A stretch of DNA of 64,000 bases from Vibrio atypicus. Its GTDB lineage: Bacteria; Pseudomonadota; Gammaproteobacteria; Enterobacterales; Vibrionaceae. The stretch covers positions 217,990-281,989 of the forward strand of contig NZ_BLID01000006.1 of the NCBI RefSeq assembly GCF_009811315.1, given 5' to 3'. The translations under genes were made by a program, and so were the position numbers. Below, in pieces: positions 29,622 through 41,094 of the stretch (the stretch's first letter is position 1; each line of letters opens with the position of its first letter). The notes under the pieces are model-generated. The model was not told the DNA's origin. It saw only the letters and a program-made list of their open reading frames with translations, and did no database searches.

Positions 29622-30238
29622 TGGCAAAAGAGAAACAAGAATTTCCTCCGTTTGAGTATCCACAAGGCTATCAATTAGTTGCCGGCGTAGATGAAGTTGG
29701 GCGAGGGCCTTTAGTTGGCGATGTGGTTACAGCAGCAGTGATTTTGGATCCGAATAACCCAATAGAAGGGCTCAATGACTCTAAAAAACTCTCTGAGAAT
29801 AAGCGTTTAGCCTTACTACCAGAGATCAAAGAGAAAGCACTGGCTTGGTCTGTTGGCCGCTGTTCTCCAGAAGAAATTGATCAGCTCAATATTCTTCAGG
29901 CGACTATGGTAGCAATGCAACGTGCCATTGAAGGTCTGCCTGTACAGCCAGATTTAGCTTTAATAGATGGTAATCGTTGCCCAGCGTTGCCGATGGACTC
30001 TCAGGCAGTGGTTAAGGGCGACTTACGTGTTGCTGAGATCAGTGCCGCTTCCATTATTGCAAAAGTGGTTCGCGACCAAGAGATGGAAGAGCTCGACAAA
30101 CTTCACCCAGAATTTGGTTTTGCCAAACACAAAGGCTACCCAACCAAGGCGCATTTTGAAGCAATTGAACAACACGGTGTCATAGCGCAACACCGTAAAA
30201 GCTTTAAACCGGTAAAAAAAGCACTTGGTTTAGATTAG
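29621..30238 (+). CDS. rnhB: Ribonuclease HII
   Basis: Removes RNA and single ribonucleotides from DNA duplexes. The 205-residue protein has [10 protein letters not shown] with active-site D24 and E25, the LIDGN aspartate around residue 116, and a C-terminal basic region with HRKSFKPVK. It overlaps lpxB by one base and lies upstream of dnaE, a conserved order. Confidence 0.96.
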   Translation: MAKEKQEFPPFEYPQGYQLVAGVDEVGRGPLVGDVVTAAVILDPNNPIEGLNDSKKLSENKRLALLPEIKEKALAWSVGRCSPEEIDQLNILQATMVAMQRAIEGLPVQPDLALIDGNRCPALPMDSQAVVKGDLRVAEISAASIIAKVVRDQEMEELDKLHPEFGFAKHKGYPTKAHFEAIEQHGVIAQHRKSFKPVKKALGLD

Positions 30239-30326
30239 CAACTCGATATGGGGTGTATCTACGATCTAGTATCACGTAAAATACCCCCATTCCCTTTCCG
30301 ATTAAGCACTATTTGCGGAACTATTC

Positions 30327-33300
30327 ATGTCAGATCCTAAGTTTGTCCACCTTCGAGTACATAGCGACTTTTCCATGGTCGATGGCCTTTCTAAAGTGCC
30401 ACCTTTGGTTAAGAAAGTGGCCGAAATGGGAATGCCAGCGGTAGCGCTTACGGATTTCACCAACTTATGCGGGTTGGTGAAGTTCTATGGTACGGCTCAC
30501 GGTTGTGGTATTAAGCCGATCATCGGCGCCGATTTTGCTATGCAGTCGGACGTATTTGGTGATGAGCTTACTAAGCTGACCGTATTAGCAGCTGACAATG
30601 CTGGGTATAAAAACCTGACACTATTGATCTCTAAAGCGTACCTACGTGGCCATGTACAACATCAGCCTGTTATCGACCGAGAATGGTTAATTGAGCTTGC
30701 TGAAGGCTTGATTATATTGTCAGGTGGTAAAAGTGGTGAGATTGGTAAAGCACTGCTTAAAGGTAATCATAAGGTCGCAGAAGGATGCGCTGAGTTTTAT
30801 CAAACTCACTTCCCGGATCGCTTCTATCTTGAGCTTACTCGTACAGGTCGAGCGGATGAAGAAAGTTATCTTCATTTTGCGCTTGAGTTTGCTGATAAGA
30901 TGGAATTGCCTGTTGTTGCAACTAATGATGTGGTCTTTCTTGATGATAGCTTGTTTGATGCGCATGAAATCCGAGTTGCGATCCATGATGGTTATACATT
31001 AGAAGATCCTCGTCGTCCTAAAAACTACAGCCCTCAGCAATATCTGCGCAGTGAAGAAGAGATGTGTGAGCTTTTCGCCGACATCCCTGAAGCACTAGAA
31101 AACAGTGTTGAGATTGCTAAGCGTTGTAATGTGACGGTATTGCTAGGTGAGTACTTCCTACCAGCCTTCCCTACAGAAGGGATGGAAGAGACCGAGTTCT
31201 TAGTTAAAAAGTCAGAAGAAGGGCTTGAAGACCGACTCGAGTTCCTATTCCCAGACCCTAAGGTTCGTGAAGAACGACGCCCGGAATACGATGATCGCTT
31301 GAAAGTTGAACTTGAAGTAATCAATAACATGGGATTCCCTGGCTACTTTTTGATCGTTATGGAGTTTATCCAGTGGTCAAAAGATAACGATATTCCTGTT
31401 GGCCCAGGCCGAGGCTCTGGTGCCGGCTCCTTGGTGGCTTATGCCTTGAAGATCACCGATCTTGATCCACTGGAATATGATCTGCTGTTCGAACGTTTCT
31501 TGAACCCAGAACGTGTTTCCATGCCCGATTTCGACGTCGACTTCTGTATGGATAAACGTGACCAAGTGATCGACCACGTAGCAGAAATGTATGGTCGCGA
31601 TGCGGTATCTCAGATCATCACTTTTGGTACCATGGCGGCGAAAGCGGTAATCCGAGATGTTGGTCGTGTATTGGGGCATCCGTTTGGTTTTGTTGATCGC
31701 ATCTCAAAGCTGGTTCCACCTGACCCTGGTATGACGCTCGAAAAAGCATTTAAAGCAGAGCCAGCTCTACCGGAGCTGTATGCGGCAGATGAAGAGGTCA
31801 AAGAGCTGATCGACATGTGTCGTATTCTGGAAGGGTGTACACGAAATGCCGGTAAGCATGCGGGTGGTGTTGTTATCTCGCCAACGACGATTACTGACTT
31901 TGCGCCTATCTATGCCGATGCGGAAGGTCACTTCCCGGTAACCCAGTTTGATAAGAATGACGTAGAAACCGCTGGTCTGGTTAAGTTCGACTTCTTAGGC
32001 CTACGAACACTAACCATCATTGATTGGGCACTAGGATTGATTAACCCTCGACTTGAAAAAGAGGGTAAAGCTCCTGTTCGCATTGAGTCGATCTCACTCG
32101 AAGATGAGGCTTCATTCCGTTTACTGCAAAATTCAGAAACCACCGCTGTGTTCCAGCTCGAATCGCGTGGTATGAAGGATCTAATTAAACGTCTTCAGCC
32201 AGACTGTTTTGAAGATATCATTGCACTGGTAGCACTATTCCGTCCGGGTCCACTTCAATCGGGTATGGTAGATAACTTTATCGACCGTAAGCATGGTCGA
32301 GAAGCGGTTTCTTATCCGGATGAAACTTGGCAGCACGAGTCACTGAAAGAGACTCTGGATCCGACCTACGGCATCATCCTTTACCAAGAACAGGTAATGC
32401 AGATCGCTCAGATCCTAGCGGGTTATACGCTGGGTGGCGCAGACATGCTACGTCGTGCGATGGGTAAGAAAAAACCAGAAGAGATGGCCAAACAACGCGG
32501 TACCTTTAAAGAAGGTGCAGAAAATAACGGCGTTGACGGCGAACTGGCAATGAAGATCTTCGACTTGGTAGAGAAGTTCGCAGGTTATGGCTTCAACAAA
32601 TCGCACTCAGCCGCTTATGCTTTGGTTTCGTATCAAACACTGTGGTTAAAAACGCATTATCCTGCGGAGTTTATGGCTGCGGTAATGACAGCGGATATGG
32701 ATAACACTGAAAAGGTCGTTGGCCTAGTTGATGAGTGTATCCGTATGAAACTTAAAGTGTTACCGCCTGATATCAACGCAGGTTTATACCGATTCAACGT
32801 CGACGAAGATGGCGCAATTGTTTATGGTATCGGTGCGATTAAAGGTGTGGGTGAAGGCCCGATCGAAGCGATTTTAGAGTCGCGTAATCGAGATGGTCAC
32901 TTTAAAGATCTATTTGATTTCTGCGCTCGTATTGATCTGAAAAAGGTCAACAAGCGAGTGATTGAAAAACTGATTTACGCTGGAGCTCTAGACCGTTTAG
33001 GTCCGCACCGTGCGGCAATGATGGCATCGTTAAATGATGCTGTGAAGGCAGCTAGCCAACATCACCAAGCGGAAGCTTTTGGACAGAGTGACTTATTCGG
33101 TGTATTAACTGAAGCACCGGAAGAAGTTGAACACAAATATACCAAAGTTCCGCCGTGGCCAGAGAAGGTTTGGTTAGAAGGTGAGCGTACAACGCTTGGA
33201 CTTTATTTGACCGGGCACCCAATTAACGCCTATCTAAAGGAACTTGGTAAGTACACCAGTTGTCGATTAAAAGACGCAACACCAACAAGACGAGATCAAA

Positions 33301-33806
33301 GCTTAACGGTTTCTGGCCTTGTGATTGCCGCTAGAGTGATGACGACCAAGCGCGGTACGCGAATAGGTTTGATGACACTCGATGATCGCAGTGGTCGCAT
33401 GGAAGTGATGTTGTTCTCAGATGCGCTTGATAAATACGCTGAAATGCTCGAACAAGACAAAATTTTAGTCGTTTCGGGACAGGTCAGCTTTGATGATTTC
33501 AATGGTGGTCTTAAAATGTCCGCGCGCGAGGTTATGGATCTCGGCGCAGCTCGCGAAAAATACGCGCGTGGATTATCCGTTTCGATTGAGGAATCTCAAA
33601 TCGATGGACAGTTTTTTGAGCGCTTTAGTCAAATACTAGAGCCTCATCGGGCGGGAACCGTTCCTGTCCATGTATACTACCAACGCTGCGATGCCCGTGC
33701 GCGTCTAACGTTAGGTACCGAATGGCGAGTTACGCCAAGCGATGCATTAATAGATGATTTAAAACAACTGCTTGGCAACGGCCAGGTAGAACTCGAATTT
33801 AACTAA
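30327..33806 (+). CDS. dnaE: DNA polymerase III alpha subunit
   Basis: The replicative polymerase, 1159 residues, about the length of the E. coli subunit. In order: N-terminal PHP domain ([10 protein letters not shown] at about 9-18), the C-family polymerase core with the catalytic aspartates in MPDFDVDF around residue 400, a helix-hairpin-helix region, and a C-terminal OB fold. No other promoter or terminator is obvious in the 88 bases from rnhB. accA follows after 35 bases. Confidence 0.98.
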   Translation: MSDPKFVHLRVHSDFSMVDGLSKVPPLVKKVAEMGMPAVALTDFTNLCGLVKFYGTAHGCGIKPIIGADFAMQSDVFGDELTKLTVLAADNAGYKNLTLLISKAYLRGHVQHQPVIDREWLIELAEGLIILSGGKSGEIGKALLKGNHKVAEGCAEFYQTHFPDRFYLELTRTGRADEESYLHFALEFADKMELPVVATNDVVFLDDSLFDAHEIRVAIHDGYTLEDPRRPKNYSPQQYLRSEEEMCELFADIPEALENSVEIAKRCNVTVLLGEYFLPAFPTEGMEETEFLVKKSEEGLEDRLEFLFPDPKVREERRPEYDDRLKVELEVINNMGFPGYFLIVMEFIQWSKDNDIPVGPGRGSGAGSLVAYALKITDLDPLEYDLLFERFLNPERVSMPDFDVDFCMDKRDQVIDHVAEMYGRDAVSQIITFGTMAAKAVIRDVGRVLGHPFGFVDRISKLVPPDPGMTLEKAFKAEPALPELYAADEEVKELIDMCRILEGCTRNAGKHAGGVVISPTTITDFAPIYADAEGHFPVTQFDKNDVETAGLVKFDFLGLRTLTIIDWALGLINPRLEKEGKAPVRIESISLEDEASFRLLQNSETTAVFQLESRGMKDLIKRLQPDCFEDIIALVALFRPGPLQSGMVDNFIDRKHGREAVSYPDETWQHESLKETLDPTYGIILYQEQVMQIAQILAGYTLGGADMLRRAMGKKKPEEMAKQRGTFKEGAENNGVDGELAMKIFDLVEKFAGYGFNKSHSAAYALVSYQTLWLKTHYPAEFMAAVMTADMDNTEKVVGLVDECIRMKLKVLPPDINAGLYRFNVDEDGAIVYGIGAIKGVGEGPIEAILESRNRDGHFKDLFDFCARIDLKKVNKRVIEKLIYAGALDRLGPHRAAMMASLNDAVKAASQHHQAEAFGQSDLFGVLTEAPEEVEHKYTKVPPWPEKVWLEGERTTLGLYLTGHPINAYLKELGKYTSCRLKDATPTRRDQSLTVSGLVIAARVMTTKRGTRIGLMTLDDRSGRMEVMLFSDALDKYAEMLEQDKILVVSGQVSFDDFNGGLKMSAREVMDLGAAREKYARGLSVSIEESQIDGQFFERFSQILEPHRAGTVPVHVYYQRCDARARLTLGTEWRVTPSDALIDDLKQLLGNGQVELEFN

Positions 33807-33841
33807 ATTTGGCACGAAGCCGAATCAGAAAGGATCGATAG

Positions 33842-34801
33842 ATGAGCCTGAACTTTTTAGAATTTGAAAAGCCTATCGCAGAACTAGAAGCTAAGATTGA
33901 AGCACTGCGCGATGTTTCTCGCCACGGTGGTGAATCTGGTGTGGATCTAGATAAAGAGATCGAACAGCTAGAGAAAAAAAGCCTAGAGCTTAAGAAAAAA
34001 ACCTTTAGCGATCTTGGTGCATGGGAAACAGCTCAACTTGCTCGTCACCCTCAGCGTCCTTACACGCTTGATTACATTCAGCACGTATTTACAGAATTTG
34101 AAGAGCTAGCGGGCGACCGCGCTTTTGCTGACGATAAAGCGATCGTTGGCGGTATGGCTCGCCTTGATGGCCGCCCGGTGATGATCATCGGTCACCAAAA
34201 AGGCCGCGAGACAAAAGAAAAAGTAAAACGTAACTTTGGTATGCCTAAGCCAGAAGGTTACCGTAAAGCACTGCGTCTTATGGAAATGGCTGAGCGTTTC
34301 AACATGCCAATCATTACCTTCATTGACACGGCTGGTGCGTACCCTGGCGTTGGTGCAGAAGAACGTGGTCAATCTGAAGCTATTGCGAAAAACTTGAAAG
34401 TGATGGCGGGTCTAAAAGTGCCTGTTATCTGTAACGTTGTTGGTGAAGGCGGTTCAGGTGGTGCACTAGCAATTGGTGTCGGTGACTACGTAAACATGCT
34501 TCAGTACTCAACGTATTCTGTTATCTCTCCTGAAGGTTGTGCTTCAATCCTATGGCGCGATTCAGACAAAGCACCACAAGCGGCAGATGCTATGGGCCTA
34601 ACAGCTCCTCGTCTAAAAGAGCTTGAGCTTATCGATGAAATCATTGAAGAGCCTCTAGGTGGCGCGCACCGTGACCACGTACAAATGGCTGAGAACATGA
34701 AAGCGAACCTGCTTAAGCAGCTAGATGAACTGGCACAATTTGATAACGATTCATTGCTTGAGCGTCGTTACCAACGTCTGATGAGCTACGGTTACTGTTA
34801 A
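33842..34801 (+). CDS. accA: Acetyl-CoA carboxylase carboxyltransferase subunit alpha
   Basis: With AccD forms the carboxyltransferase that makes malonyl-CoA, the committed step of fatty acid synthesis. The 319 residues match E. coli AccA in length and contain the crotonase-like core with [16 protein letters not shown] and [12 protein letters not shown]. The ribosome site AAGGATCGAT precedes the ATG. A strong terminator closes the block. Confidence 0.97.
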   Translation: MSLNFLEFEKPIAELEAKIEALRDVSRHGGESGVDLDKEIEQLEKKSLELKKKTFSDLGAWETAQLARHPQRPYTLDYIQHVFTEFEELAGDRAFADDKAIVGGMARLDGRPVMIIGHQKGRETKEKVKRNFGMPKPEGYRKALRLMEMAERFNMPIITFIDTAGAYPGVGAEERGQSEAIAKNLKVMAGLKVPVICNVVGEGGSGGALAIGVGDYVNMLQYSTYSVISPEGCASILWRDSDKAPQAADAMGLTAPRLKELELIDEIIEEPLGGAHRDHVQMAENMKANLLKQLDELAQFDNDSLLERRYQRLMSYGYC

Positions 34802-34821
34802 TCGTAAGATAATTTGATGAG

Positions 34822-34850
34822 AAAGGCTGAACTTAGGTTCGGCCTTTTTT
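34822..34850 (+). terminator. Rho-independent terminator of accA
   Basis: AAAGGCTGAAC pairs with GTTCGGCCTTT around a TTAG loop and is followed by T residues. Confidence 0.9.
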
Positions 34851-34903
34851 ATTGCTCAATGTTAGACTAATGCTAACGTAAAATTCCCTATTGTTTTCAG
34901 GTT

Positions 34904-36208
34904 ATGAATTTATATCTCCAGTTTTCTTCTGTCATTCAACGCTATATAAAGCCGCACTCGCGATTGGTGCTGGCGTTTAGTGGTGGAGTTGACTCACGTG
35001 TGATGTTGGAGTTATTGGCTGAATATCAGAGGCAATACAATGTCTCGTGTCTTGCGGTACATGTTCATCATGGTCTTAGTGAGAATGCAGATACATGGGC
35101 TCAGCAATGTAAAGCGTGGGCCGAGCAGCTTAATGTCGACTTTCGACTAGAAAAGGTTTCTCTTGAGCTTGAGCGGCGAAGCCTAGAAGAGTGCGCTCGT
35201 GAGGCGAGATATCTAGCTCTTTCTGCTCACTTACAAGTCGATGATTTGCTGTTAACTGGGCAACATGGTGATGATCAACTGGAAACCTTTTTGCTGGCAC
35301 TTAAGCGTGGTAGCGGCCCCAAAGGGTTGTCTGCCATGGCGGAAGCTAAAGCATTTGGCACAGGGAGATTGGTGAGACCGTTACTGGCGATTAAACGGAG
35401 CGAAATTGAAGAGTATGCTCAGCAGCATGGGCTAGATTGGCTGGAAGATGAAAGCAATCAGGATACTCGCTTCGATCGAAACTTCATTCGTCATCAAGTT
35501 TCTCCTGTTTTAGCCGAGCGTTGGCCTCACTTCTCACAGGCTGTTCAACGTAGCACGCAGTTATGCGCTGAGCAAGAAGCGCTGTTAGATGAACTGATGA
35601 GTGATAAATTTAAGAGTTTGTGCAATGGCGATGGAAGTTTATCAATTGACGGTATGATCGCCGTGAGCGTTTTAATGCGTTCTCGACTGATTCGTATGTG
35701 GTTGGCAACTCATCACGCGCGAATGCCAAGTCGTGAGCACGTAGAGAAAATTTGGCTGGAAGTGGCGATGGCGCGTCAAGATGCGAACCCACTTTTAAAT
35801 TTAGCTGATGGGCAAATCCGCCGATATGAACAGAAATTATATTGGCTTGAGAGTTCGCTCGATATTACCGAGTGGCAGCAAGCGATTTGTGTGGATGGGG
35901 AGGTGAACTTACCTGACTCATTAGGCTCACTTAGCCTTAAGAGTAGTAGCCAAGGCCAACTCTCTTTATCTGCGCTACAAACGGGTCAGTTAAGAGTGAT
36001 ATTCAACCCAGAAGGGTTAACTGCTCATCCTGTTGAACGTGGGCACAGCCGGAAGTTAAAAAAACTGTTTCAAGAGTATAAGATCCCCAGTTGGCAGCGA
36101 AGACGAATGCCCATTTTGATGTGCGGCGATCAAGTGGTCGCTATTGCAAATTTATTTATTGATCATCGATTTATAGGTCAAGATTGTGAACTTATCTGGG
36201 ACAAGTAA
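34904..36208 (+). CDS. tilS: tRNA(Ile)-lysidine synthetase TilS
   Basis: Converts the wobble cytidine of tRNA-Ile(CAU) to lysidine so that it reads AUA. The 434 residues show the ATP-pyrophosphatase P-loop SGGVDS at 26-31, an HHGL motif, and the C-terminal TilS substrate-binding domains with VERGHSRKLKKLFQEYKIP. It follows accA as in E. coli. Confidence 0.96.
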   Translation: MNLYLQFSSVIQRYIKPHSRLVLAFSGGVDSRVMLELLAEYQRQYNVSCLAVHVHHGLSENADTWAQQCKAWAEQLNVDFRLEKVSLELERRSLEECAREARYLALSAHLQVDDLLLTGQHGDDQLETFLLALKRGSGPKGLSAMAEAKAFGTGRLVRPLLAIKRSEIEEYAQQHGLDWLEDESNQDTRFDRNFIRHQVSPVLAERWPHFSQAVQRSTQLCAEQEALLDELMSDKFKSLCNGDGSLSIDGMIAVSVLMRSRLIRMWLATHHARMPSREHVEKIWLEVAMARQDANPLLNLADGQIRRYEQKLYWLESSLDITEWQQAICVDGEVNLPDSLGSLSLKSSSQGQLSLSALQTGQLRVIFNPEGLTAHPVERGHSRKLKKLFQEYKIPSWQRRRMPILMCGDQVVAIANLFIDHRFIGQDCELIWDK

Positions 36209-36273
36209 ACTATCTTTGTGTCAGAATCGTATAGATAAAACACACAGAAGAAGTGGACTTATAAGGAAGAGCA

Positions 36274-36588
36274 ATGAAAAAATTCGCTATTGGATTGGTA
36301 ATCGGAATGGGCCTAATGAGTGGTCAAGTTATGGCGGCTGGTGATGTGGCTGCAGGACAAGCAAAAGCCGCAATTTGTGCTGCTTGTCATGGCGCTGATG
36401 GTATCGCGATGATTCCTGGTTACCCTAATCTTAAAGGCCAGAATGAGCAATACATTATTACTTCGATCAATGCATACAAAAACAAAGAACGTAATGGCGG
36501 TCTAGCGGCAGTAATGCAAGCTCAAGCGGCAATGCTGAGTGATGCTGATATCGCAAACCTTGCAGCATACTATGCAAGTTTGAAATAA
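36274..36588 (+). CDS. Small periplasmic cytochrome c (c4/c5-like single haem)
   Basis: A 104-residue class I cytochrome c with a signal peptide (cleavage after the MAA near residue 22) and one haem site C35-A-A-C38-H39. A distal methionine is likely supplied from the MQAQAAML segment. The sequence PGYPNLKGQ followed by YII resembles one half of a cytochrome c4. It should carry electrons in the periplasm, possibly to a terminal oxidase, but the partner cannot be told from here. It stands alone between tilS and glnB with its own terminator. AAGGAAGAG is a good ribosome site. Confidence 0.88.
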   Translation: MKKFAIGLVIGMGLMSGQVMAAGDVAAGQAKAAICAACHGADGIAMIPGYPNLKGQNEQYIITSINAYKNKERNGGLAAVMQAQAAMLSDADIANLAAYYASLK

Positions 36589-36609
36589 GCACATTTTAAG
36601 TAGTATATT

Positions 36610-36638
36610 AGCCTGAGCTCAGATAGCTCGGGCTTTTT
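36610..36638 (+). terminator. Terminator of the cytochrome c gene
   Basis: AGCCTGAGCT and AGCTCGGGCT form a 10-bp stem with a five-base loop and a T tract. Confidence 0.88.
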
Positions 36639-36684
36639 ATTGCCCAGGGAACGTGGGATAATGGATTAATTCACTGAAGTTTAA

Positions 36685-37032
<348 letters not shown>

Positions 37033-37084
37033 GCTCAATCGACGCATATTAAGATTCAAATCGTATCTGTTTATTATTCAAGGA

Positions 37085-37105
37085 AGAGCCGCTAGGCTCT
37101 TTTTT
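37085..37105 (+). terminator. Rho-independent terminator of glnB
   Basis: AGAGCC, GCTA, GGCTCT followed by five or more T residues; a short but clean hairpin. Confidence 0.8.
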
Positions 37106-37125
37106 ATTTTGTGAGAAGTGAATAC

Positions 37126-37995
37126 ATGAAAAAGAAGTGGTTGCTTGCGATACCTTTTGCTGTTGTGGCTGTTGCTATCACCAGCTATCAAACTGTGTTT
37201 ACTCTACCGAGTGAGTCTCAGCTATCTTCTATTTCTGGCGATAAGGTTGAACTTTCTTTGCAATGTTATCGGAATCAGCAGGCGAAGATACTGGATGTTA
37301 ACGGGCGCATTGACTTGTTGGTATGGAATATTTACAAGCAAAATCGCGACAATTGGCAAACCGTTTTAACGCAGCTCTCACAGAATAAACAGTTGGTCTT
37401 ACTTCAAGAAGCGAGTATGACTTCTTCGCTTCAAAGCTGGATTAAGCAACAGCAGTGGTTTGGTAGCCAAGTGGATGCATTCAAAGCGTTTGATACAACT
37501 GCAGGTGTACTTAATCTGACGGTCGATACTCCCAATTTAGCGTGTGCATTCACAGAGCTGGAACCTTGGCTTAGGTTACCTAAGTCAGCGTTGTATGCGA
37601 CTTATCCTTTGTCTAGTGGTGAATCTTTGGCTGTGGTCAACATCCATGCGGTGAACTTCACCTATGGAACACAGGAGTATCAGCGTCAGTTAGCGACTTT
37701 AGTTAAGGAACTAACTGAGCATAATGGGCCGATTATTGTCGCGGGAGATTTCAATAGTTGGAGCGACGCTCGCCTGCGCGTGATGAGAAGTGCATTGAAT
37801 CGAGTCGGTTTACAAGAAGCGAGTTATCAACCAGATAATCGGACCCAGTTTATTACTGGTTTACCCCTCGACCATATTTTTTATCGAGGCCTAACGCTAG
37901 AAACAGCAAAGGCGCCAATTTCTGACGCCTCTGATCATAATCCTATTGTGGCGAGCTTTACCTTAAAAGATAAGGATGTAGAGCGCCCAAATTAG
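37126..37995 (+). CDS. yafD: Endonuclease/exonuclease/phosphatase family protein, YafD-like
   Basis: A 289-residue protein of the DNase I-like phosphoesterase superfamily, similar to E. coli YafD (UPF0294). It has an N-terminal hydrophobic segment (about 4-22) suggesting a membrane anchor or export, then superfamily motifs LVWNIYKQ, LLQEAS, NIHAVNF, AGDFNSWS, LDHIFYRG and SDHNPIV. The substrate is unknown. The ATG at 37126 is preferred to a GTG 15 bases upstream because it gives a normal MKKKW start. Its 3' end overlaps the convergent YIP1-type gene by 33 bases. Confidence 0.88.
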   Translation: MKKKWLLAIPFAVVAVAITSYQTVFTLPSESQLSSISGDKVELSLQCYRNQQAKILDVNGRIDLLVWNIYKQNRDNWQTVLTQLSQNKQLVLLQEASMTSSLQSWIKQQQWFGSQVDAFKAFDTTAGVLNLTVDTPNLACAFTELEPWLRLPKSALYATYPLSSGESLAVVNIHAVNFTYGTQEYQRQLATLVKELTEHNGPIIVAGDFNSWSDARLRVMRSALNRVGLQEASYQPDNRTQFITGLPLDHIFYRGLTLETAKAPISDASDHNPIVASFTLKDKDVERPN

Positions 37996-38649
37996 GTAGT
38001 AGCCGACCCAAGGTAGGGTAGCAATAGCAAGCGCTTGGCCGCGTTCAAATTCAGTCCAAGTACCAACCGCTGCATACCCTAGGGCAATATACCAAGGCAG
38101 TAGTAGCGGGAATGAACTCGCAAACTGAGACCATTCGTTGGTTAGCGGTAGTTTCAATAGGCCGTTAAGGCTGTTGAGATCTGCCGCATATACCATTACC
38201 TGGCCATGCTTTAATAACACGCTAACGTAACTTGCAAGATCACCGATAAGTGCCGGGAAAGTAATCACAGCACTTGCTGCAAACCACTTCCAAAACCCGT
38301 GTTGATGTTGGCTTGGTTTCGCCGCTAGGTTAAACCAGAAAGCAAGCATCAGAATGGTTAAGGTACGACCTACCACATCACTGATGATTTCACTCGCCAT
38401 TAAGGTGTTCGGGTCGAGCATCTCGAGTTGTTTTGGGTTGGTTACAGCAAGTTGAGCTGCCAAACCTTCTCTTAGCCACTCGAAGTTAACTAAATCGAAG
38501 TAAGCACCCCAAAATAGAAACGGCGACAGAATCAAGAAAATATAAGGTTGCCAGCCCCATGCACCACGTTGATACAGGGCAAGAAAGCAAGCGCTTGGAG
38601 AGCGGAAAATGTCCACAAGCATGATAAGCGGGTTACTTGACGGGGTCAT
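37963..38649 (-). CDS. YIP1-family inner membrane protein
   Basis: A 228-residue protein with about five hydrophobic segments (near 35-55, 93-110, 125-150, 175-195 and 205-228), of the bacterial YIP1-domain type. No function is known. Its start overlaps the stop of mltD by four bases, so the two are translationally coupled; a role in envelope or cell wall turnover alongside MltD is only an inference. Its 3' end runs 33 bases into the convergent yafD-like gene, with no terminator seen between. Confidence 0.8.
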   Translation of the reverse strand: MTPSSNPLIMLVDIFRSPSACFLALYQRGAWGWQPYIFLILSPFLFWGAYFDLVNFEWLREGLAAQLAVTNPKQLEMLDPNTLMASEIISDVVGRTLTILMLAFWFNLAAKPSQHQHGFWKWFAASAVITFPALIGDLASYVSVLLKHGQVMVYAADLNSLNGLLKLPLTNEWSQFASSFPLLLPWYIALGYAAVGTWTEFERGQALAIATLPWVGYYLIWALYILIF

Positions 38650-40211
38650 ACACTCACCTTAGTTACATCAACATACAGTTTTAGCTTCTGACCTGGTTTT
38701 AGGTACTTCTGCTTATTCAAATCGTTCCATTTCACGATATCGCGTGATTTCACCTTAAACTTAGAGGCAATGCCACTGATGGTGTCACCTGAGCGTACAT
38801 TATAGAAAACAGTGCGGATAACAGCGCCTTCTGAGCTCTCTTTCCAAATCACCAGTTTCTGGCCAACACGCAAGGTATCTTTAGGTCCCATGCCATTCCA
38901 TTTCGCTAGCGATTGATGTGAAATCTTGTTCGCTCGAGCAATGCTCCACAAGCTATCACCTGAACGCACTGTGTGAGTCTGTTTATATTTACCACGGCTT
39001 TTCGCTTGAGTTTTTTCCAAGCGATTGGCTGCAGTTAGCTCATAGGCTGTTTCATCTTGCGCTGATGCCGGGATTAACAAATATTGACCGACACGAATGT
39101 TGTAATTGTTCATGCCATTCGCGCGTTGAATCACTTTGGTGGTTGTGTTGTAGCGGTTTGCTAGCACACTGATGGAGTCACCAGATTTCACTTTGTAGCG
39201 AACCAGTTTCATCCCTTTACCACGGTTTTTTTCCACCTGGTACTTGAAGCTATCTACCGATTGAGTAGGGATTAACAACTGGTGAGGGCCTTCAGGTGCG
39301 GTTGACCATTGATTGTAAGCTGGGTTTAGACCCTGAAGCTCTTTCACTGAGATACCCGCATACTTTGCTGCAATTGCAAGATCGAGCTGCTCGTTTGGAT
39401 CGACAAGTGTCACGACTGGCTTATTAGCGATAGCTGGAATATCGATGCCATATTTATCTTGGTTGGCGATAATATCGGCAAGTGCAAGCAGTTTAGGTAC
39501 GTAGCCACTGGTCTCTTTTGGCAAATCTAACGAGAAGAAGTCGATCGGCTTACCCAGTTTTTTGTTCTTACGAATAGCGCTTGATACTCGACCACCGCCA
39601 CTATTGTATGCGGCGATTGCATGGGTCCACTCTCCATCGAAACGTTTGTTAAGGTAAGTAAGGTAGTCTAACGCGGCTTCTGTCGCGGCTGGCACATCAC
39701 GGCGGCCGTCATACCAGAAGTTCTGCTCTAGGCCATACATTTTTCCTGTGGCTGGTACGAATTGCCATAGGCCAGCTGCGCTACCATGAGAGTAGGCAAA
39801 GGCATCAAATGAGCTCTCTACGACCGGCAGCAACGCGAGTTCAAGCGGTAATCCACGTTGCTCAATTCTTTCTGTAATCAGGTATAGGAAAGGCTCAGCG
39901 CGCTTTGATACAGTTCTTAGGTGACTTGGATGTTTGAGATACCAAGTGCGGTAGTAATCCACCGTTTGGTGATCGGGAATTGGCATCTCAAGTTGCATCG
40001 CAATACGTTGCCATACATCTTGTTGAGACTGTGGGGTGACAACCGGCAGCGGCTTAGTGACAGGTTTCGTCGGCTGAACGCTTGGCTCAGTTTTAACGAC
40101 TGCTGGTGGATTATTGGTGTCTGGAGAAGAAGATTCACCAGTATCTGTTGGCTGGGTAAGCTGACATCCTGCAAGGAAGAGTGCTAATACCCAGCTGTGT
40201 GTTACTCGCAT
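38646..40211 (-). CDS. mltD: Membrane-bound lytic murein transglycosylase D
   Basis: Cleaves peptidoglycan glycan strands to 1,6-anhydro products in the periplasm. The 521 residues begin with a lipoprotein signal ending LFLAGC (C16), then a proline/threonine-rich linker, a lysozyme-like SLT domain with catalytic E132 (VVESSFD) and GLWQFVPATGK, and three LysM repeats in the C-terminal third (around 340-385, 412-455, 470-515). gloB lies upstream on the same strand, matching the E. coli neighbourhood. Confidence 0.96.
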   Translation of the reverse strand: MRVTHSWVLALFLAGCQLTQPTDTGESSSPDTNNPPAVVKTEPSVQPTKPVTKPLPVVTPQSQQDVWQRIAMQLEMPIPDHQTVDYYRTWYLKHPSHLRTVSKRAEPFLYLITERIEQRGLPLELALLPVVESSFDAFAYSHGSAAGLWQFVPATGKMYGLEQNFWYDGRRDVPAATEAALDYLTYLNKRFDGEWTHAIAAYNSGGGRVSSAIRKNKKLGKPIDFFSLDLPKETSGYVPKLLALADIIANQDKYGIDIPAIANKPVVTLVDPNEQLDLAIAAKYAGISVKELQGLNPAYNQWSTAPEGPHQLLIPTQSVDSFKYQVEKNRGKGMKLVRYKVKSGDSISVLANRYNTTTKVIQRANGMNNYNIRVGQYLLIPASAQDETAYELTAANRLEKTQAKSRGKYKQTHTVRSGDSLWSIARANKISHQSLAKWNGMGPKDTLRVGQKLVIWKESSEGAVIRTVFYNVRSGDTISGIASKFKVKSRDIVKWNDLNKQKYLKPGQKLKLYVDVTKVSV

Positions 40212-40246
40212 TGCACAGCCCTTTTATTTCTTGGCTGCTGATAATA

Positions 40247-40271
40247 CTTGTCACTCAGTGATAGTGACAAG
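40247..40271 (-). other. Hairpin between gloB and mltD
   Basis: A perfect 9-bp stem CTTGTCACT / AGTGACAAG with a seven-base loop in the 70-base gap. The minus-strand continuation TATTATC is only weakly U-rich, so termination is doubtful. Confidence 0.45.
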
Positions 40272-40281
40272 CATCAAATCG

Positions 40282-41040
40282 TTAAAATTCGTTCTTCCAC
40301 TCACGTAAAGCGGTAAAAATGGCGAGTGGATCGGCTTGCTGAGTTCGGTTTGCAACTGAGCGAATAACCGTTTGTTGATCGGTTCGCAAGAATGGATTTA
40401 TCCACTTTTCACGACGAATTGTGGTCGGAAGGGTTGGTTTATTTTGGGCGCGTAGTCGATTCACTTCATCACGATACTGCTGCAGTTTGTCGTTATCTGG
40501 TTCAACAGCCAGTGCAAAAGCTACATTACTCGCCGTATATTCGTGGGCGCTGTATACCTCGGTCTCTTCAGGTAATGCGACAAGCTTGCTAAGAGAGGTA
40601 TGCATCTGTTCCATTGTGCCTTCAAACACGCGGCCGCAACCAGCAGAGAAAAGCACATCACCGCAAAAGAGCTTGCCGTCTCCAACGTAGCCAATGTGAC
40701 CAAGAGTATGGCCTTCTAACCCAAGTACAAAAAAGACTTCGCCAAACAGTTCAATCTGATCGCCACCTTCAACTGGATGAGTCAAAGTCGGTACGGGTTC
40801 GTTGGCTGGGCCGACTACATCAATGCCCGGATATTGTCTGACTAATTCAGCGATTCCACCAATGTGGTCATTGTGGTGGTGGGTAATAAGGATTGCATCT
40901 AAGCTTAGTTCGTGTTGCTGTAAGTACTCCAGCACTGGTTTAGCATCACCGGGATCGACGACGGCACAACGCTGATCGCTATTTTGAATCAGCCAGATGT
41001 AATTATCATTAAATGCGGGTATGCTTTTGATATCTAACAT
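40282..41040 (-). CDS. gloB: Hydroxyacylglutathione hydrolase (glyoxalase II)
   Basis: Hydrolyses S-lactoylglutathione in methylglyoxal detoxification. The 252-residue metallo-beta-lactamase-fold enzyme has the binuclear metal motif THHHNDH with H54, H56, D58 and H59. The order mltD-gloB-yafS-rnhA-dnaQ is conserved with E. coli. It is divergent from yafS across 54 bases. Confidence 0.96.
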   Translation of the reverse strand: MLDIKSIPAFNDNYIWLIQNSDQRCAVVDPGDAKPVLEYLQQHELSLDAILITHHHNDHIGGIAELVRQYPGIDVVGPANEPVPTLTHPVEGGDQIELFGEVFFVLGLEGHTLGHIGYVGDGKLFCGDVLFSAGCGRVFEGTMEQMHTSLSKLVALPEETEVYSAHEYTASNVAFALAVEPDNDKLQQYRDEVNRLRAQNKPTLPTTIRREKWINPFLRTDQQTVIRSVANRTQQADPLAIFTALREWKNEF

Positions 41041-41094
41041 AGTTATTTTCCCAGTTTCTAGGGTCTACCGGCCCTTGAGTGAAGCAGGTTATGT

